The position numbers and the translations under genes are program-made. A DNA stretch of 64,000 nucleotides from Hydractinia symbiolongicarpus (taxonomy: Eukaryota; Cnidaria; Hydrozoa; Anthoathecata; Hydractiniidae), in contig NC_079880.1 in assembly GCF_029227915.1 (NCBI RefSeq), forward strand, positions 28,267,501 to 28,331,500, given 5' to 3'. Each line of letters opens with the position of its first letter. Position 1 is the stretch's first letter. Of this stretch, positions 61,190-64,000 are shown one piece after another. The notes below the pieces were generated by a model, which saw only the letters and a list, made by a program, of their open reading frames with translations, searched no databases and was not told the origin of the DNA.

Positions 61190-64000
61190 AGAATCGTTCG
61201 GGAAATGAGTTTACTCCCTGGGTACTTTCTTTGTATACATTTACGGGCCGAGTCCGGGATTTACGGTAAATTGCGGGTTTTCGTTTGCCGTCGATTAAAC
61301 TTCTTTTATTCAGCGTCCCATCAAAAATGAAAACATTTTTAAAAACTACAAGTCTCATGGGCTTTAGTGGTGAAAAAATAATTTAAAAAATCGTTCTGGA
61401 AATGAGTTTACTCACAGGGTACTTTCTTTGTATACATTTGACTATACAGGCCAAGCCCGGGATTTGCGGGAAATCGAGGGGTTTCGTTTGCCGGCGATTA
61501 AACCTCTTTCATTAAGCGTCTCATCAAAAATGAAAACATTTTTGTAAACTACAAGTGTGATGCGTTTTAGTGGTAAAAAAAAATTTAAAAATTCGCTCGG
61601 GAAGTAAGTTTACACCCTGGGTACTTTCTTTATATACATTCGACTATACGGGCCGAGTCCGGGATTTACGTGCAATCGCGGGTTTTCGTTTGCCGGCGAT
61701 TAAACTCCTTTATTCAGCGTCTCATCAAAAATGAAAACATTTTTGAGAACTACAAGTCTCATGCGTTTTAGTGGTGAAAAGATAATTTAAAAAATCGTTC
61801 TGGAAATGAGTTTACTCACAGGGTACTTTCTTTGTAAGCATTCGACTATACGGGACAAACCCGGAATTTAGGGAAATCGTGGTATTTCGTTTGCCGGCGA
61901 TTAAACCTCTTTCATTAAGCGTCTCATTAAAAATGAAAATATTTTTGGAAACTACAAGTATCATTCGTTCTATTGGTGCAGAAATAATTTGAAAAATCGT
62001 TCGGGAAATCAGTTTACTCCCTGGGTACTTCCTTTATATACATTCAACTATACGGGCCAAGCCCGGGATTTACGGGAAATCGCGGATTTTCGTTTGCCGG
62101 CGATTAAAGTTCTTTTATTCAGCGTCTCATCAAAAATGAAAACATTTTTGAAAACTACAAGTCTCACGCGCTTTAGTGGTGAAAAATTAATTTAAAAAAT
62201 CGTTCTGGAAATGAGTTTACTCACAGGGTACTTTCTTTGTATACATTCGACTATACGGCCAAGCCCGGGATTTTGCGGAAAATCGCGGGTTTTCGTTTGC
62301 CGGCGATTAAACCTCTTTCATTAAGCGTCTCATCAAAAATGAAAACATTTTTGAAAACTACAAGTCTCATGCGTTTTAGTGGTGAAAAAATTTTTTAAAG
62401 AATCGTTCGGGAAATGAGTTTACTCTCTGGGTACTTTCTTTGTATACATTCGACTACACGGGCCAAGCCCAGGATTTAGGGGAAATCGCGGGTTTTCGTT
62501 TGCCGGCGATTAAACCACTATCATTAAGCGTCTCATCAAAAATGAAAACATTTCTGAAGACTACAAGTCTCATGCGTTTTAGTGGTGAAAAAATAATTTA
62601 AAAAATCGTTCGGGAAATGAGTTTACTCCCTGGGTACTTTCTTTGTATACTTTTGACTTTACGGGCCGAGTCTTGGATTTACGGTAAATTGCGGGTTTTC
62701 GTTTGCCGGCGATTAAACTTCTTTTATTCTGCGTCCCATCAAAAATGAAAACATTTTTAAAAACTACAAGTCTCATGGGCTTTAGAGGTGAAATAATAAT
62801 TTAAAACATCGTTCCGGAAATGAGTTTACTCACAGGGTACTTTTTTGTAAGCATTCGACTATACGGGACAAGCCCGGGATTTAGGGAAATCGTGGTATTT
62901 CGTTTGCCGGCAATTAAACCTCTTTCATTAAGCGTCTCATTAAAAATGAAAACATTTTTGGAAAGTACAAGTCTCATTCGTTCTATTGGTCCTGAAATAA
63001 TTTGAAAAATCGTTCGGGAAATGAGTTTACTCACAGGGTACTTTCTTTGTATACATTCGACTATACATGCCAAGCCCGGGATTTACGGGAAATCGAGGGT
63101 TTTCGTTTGCCGGCGATTAAACCTCTTTCATTAAGCGTCTCATCAAAAATGAAAACATTTTTGAAAACTACAAGTGTCATGCGTTTTAGTGGTGAAAAAA
63201 AAATTTAAAAATTCGCTCGGGAAATAAGTTTACACCCTGGGTACTTTCTTTATATACATTCGACTATACGGGCCGAGTCCGGGATTTACGTGCAATCGCG
63301 GGTTTTCGTTTGCCGGCGATTAAACTCCTTTATTCAGCGTCTCATCAAAAATGAAAACATTTTTGAGAACTACAAGTCTCATGCGTTTTAGTGGTGAAAA
63401 GATAATTTAAAAAATCGTTCTGGAAATAAGTTTACTCACAGGGTACTTTCTTTGTAAGCATTCGACTATACGGGATAAGCCCGGAATTTAGGGAAATCGT
63501 GGTATTTCGTTTGCCGGCGATTAAACCTCTTTCATTAAGCGTCTCATTAAAAATGAAAACATTTTTGGAAACTACAAGTATCATTCGTTCTATTGGTGCA
63601 GAAATAATTTGAAAAATGGTTCGGGAAATCAGTTTACTCTCTGGGTACTTTCTTTTTATACATTCAACTATACGGGCCAAGCCCGGGATTTACGGGAAAT
63701 CGCGGATTTTCGTTTGCCGGTGAATAAACTTCTTTTATTCAGCGTCTCATCAAAAATGAAAACATTTTTGAAAACTACAAGTCTCACGCGCTTTAGTGGT
63801 GAAAAAATAATTTAAAAAATCGTTCTGGAAATGAGTTTACTCACAGGGTACTTTCTTTGTATACATTCGACTATACGGCCAAGCCCAAGATTTTGCGGAA
63901 AATCGCGGGTTTTCGATTGCCGGCGATTAAACCTCTTTCATTAAGCGTCTCATCAAAAATGAAAACATTTTTGAAAACTACAAGTCTCATGCGTTTTAGT

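Larger units (their letters stand above)
1..64000. repeat. Satellite DNA array, ~203 bp monomer, about 315 head-to-tail copies
   Basis: Every part of the window aligns to one monomer that begins (by my choice) at atgagtttactccctggg and ends at aatcgttcgggaa. Marker segments recur at exact multiples of 203 bp, for example 406, 609, 1,015, 1,624, 2,233 and 3,045 bp. The first base corresponds to monomer position 73 and the last to position 170, so about 315 periods fit with a net loss of about 43 bp. All copies run in the same direction; I found no inverted monomer, no transposon insertion and no unique spacer. Monomers differ at linked diagnostic sites: ccctggg/cacaggg/cataggg near position 13, acttttgac/acattcgac near 33, ccaagcccg/ccgagtccg near 50, cttcttttattcag/cctctttcattaag/ccactttcattaag near 101, and cattttt/caagttt/catttct near 136. 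A centromeric or pericentromeric role is inferred from array form only. Confidence 0.98.
55030..64000. repeat. Divergent right-hand block with 4,654 and 1,620 bp recurrences
   Basis: No gene is present. The stretch at about 56.88-58.3 kb recurs at about 61.53-62.95 kb with an offset of 4,654 bp: ctcctttattcagcg with acatttttgagaac-like variants, gattttgcggaaaa (57,615 and 62,269), aattttttaaagaatcg-like hinges, and ttaaaacatcg (58,147 and 62,801). The stretch from about 61.55 kb recurs from 63.17 kb with an offset of 1,620 bp (8 monomers less 4 bp): cccggaatttagggaaatcg at 61,860 and 63,480. A 402 bp pair is seen at gtgtcatgcg (60,349 and 60,751). Short monomers are common here, for example a 6 bp loss near 61,239 (gtatacatttacggg). 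Confidence 0.8.

Noticed and set aside
1-64000. Dozens of 60-129 codon open frames as a family of small genes
   Set aside because: They are the same monomer segment read repeatedly on both strands. Length 203 is not a multiple of three, neighbours carry stops and indels, many starts are GTG or TTG, and no domain or expression signal is visible.
1-64000. CRISPR array
   Set aside because: The direct repeats are contiguous 203 bp units with no unique spacers, far longer than CRISPR repeats, and there are no cas genes.
1-64000. Ribosomal DNA, 5S or tRNA-derived repeat, telomere or LTR array
   Set aside because: The monomer has no A/B box pair, no rRNA-like segment, no short telomeric motif, and no LTR ends, primer site or polypurine tract that I can see.

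Overview
The whole 64 kb window is one uninterrupted, head-to-tail satellite DNA array. The monomer is about 203 bp and about 38% GC. Roughly 315 monomers, all in the same orientation, fill every base; the window opens inside one monomer (at the 'tcgctggttttcg' segment) and ends inside another. I see no protein-coding gene, tRNA, rRNA, transposon, CRISPR array or unique sequence. Open frames of 60 to 129 codons recur on both strands, but they are the same stretch of monomer read again and again. An array like this points to a eukaryotic chromosome, most plausibly centromeric or pericentromeric heterochromatin. The sequence carries no marker that names a species, and I do not recognise the satellite. 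The consensus keeps an excess of CpG (12 sites, observed/expected about 1.65), which fits a genome with little CpG methylation better than a heavily methylated one.

Layout. About 1-4,430: a six-monomer higher-order repeat (HOR) with 1,217/1,210/1,210 bp periods. About 4,430-15,960: a mosaic of multi-monomer blocks, including copies about 6.9-7.1 kb apart (4.53-7.2 and 11.43-14.3 kb), copies 3,651 bp apart (7.21-8.24 and 10.86-11.88 kb) and an 812 bp tandem duplication near 8.2-9.5 kb. About 15,960-18,226: loosely organised monomers. About 18,226-21,690: an eight-monomer HOR (1,624 bp). About 21,690-27,830: mosaic with 1,015 and 3,045 bp recurrences and a 609 bp three-monomer duplication at 26.04-27.26 kb. 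About 27,830-55,020: two adjacent copies of a very large unit, A (12,982 bp, about 64 monomers) and B (14,205 bp, about 70 monomers). Their length difference is fully explained by four internal changes: -2,026, -203, +812 and +2,640 bp. About 55,020-64,000: more divergent monomer classes with 4,654 and 1,620 bp recurrences, and one abnormal 227 bp monomer at 55.8 kb.

Nothing here works together as genes. The content is the record of the array's growth: unequal exchange in the 203 bp register, at least one out-of-register exchange, and a conversion-like patch. Each monomer also carries structural motifs that may matter for chromatin: four GGG runs at about 10 bp spacing, a 5 bp GC-rich dyad, a 9 bp AT-rich dyad and an A-tract hinge. 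Block coordinates were read by eye; boundaries marked 'about' are good to a few tens of bases.
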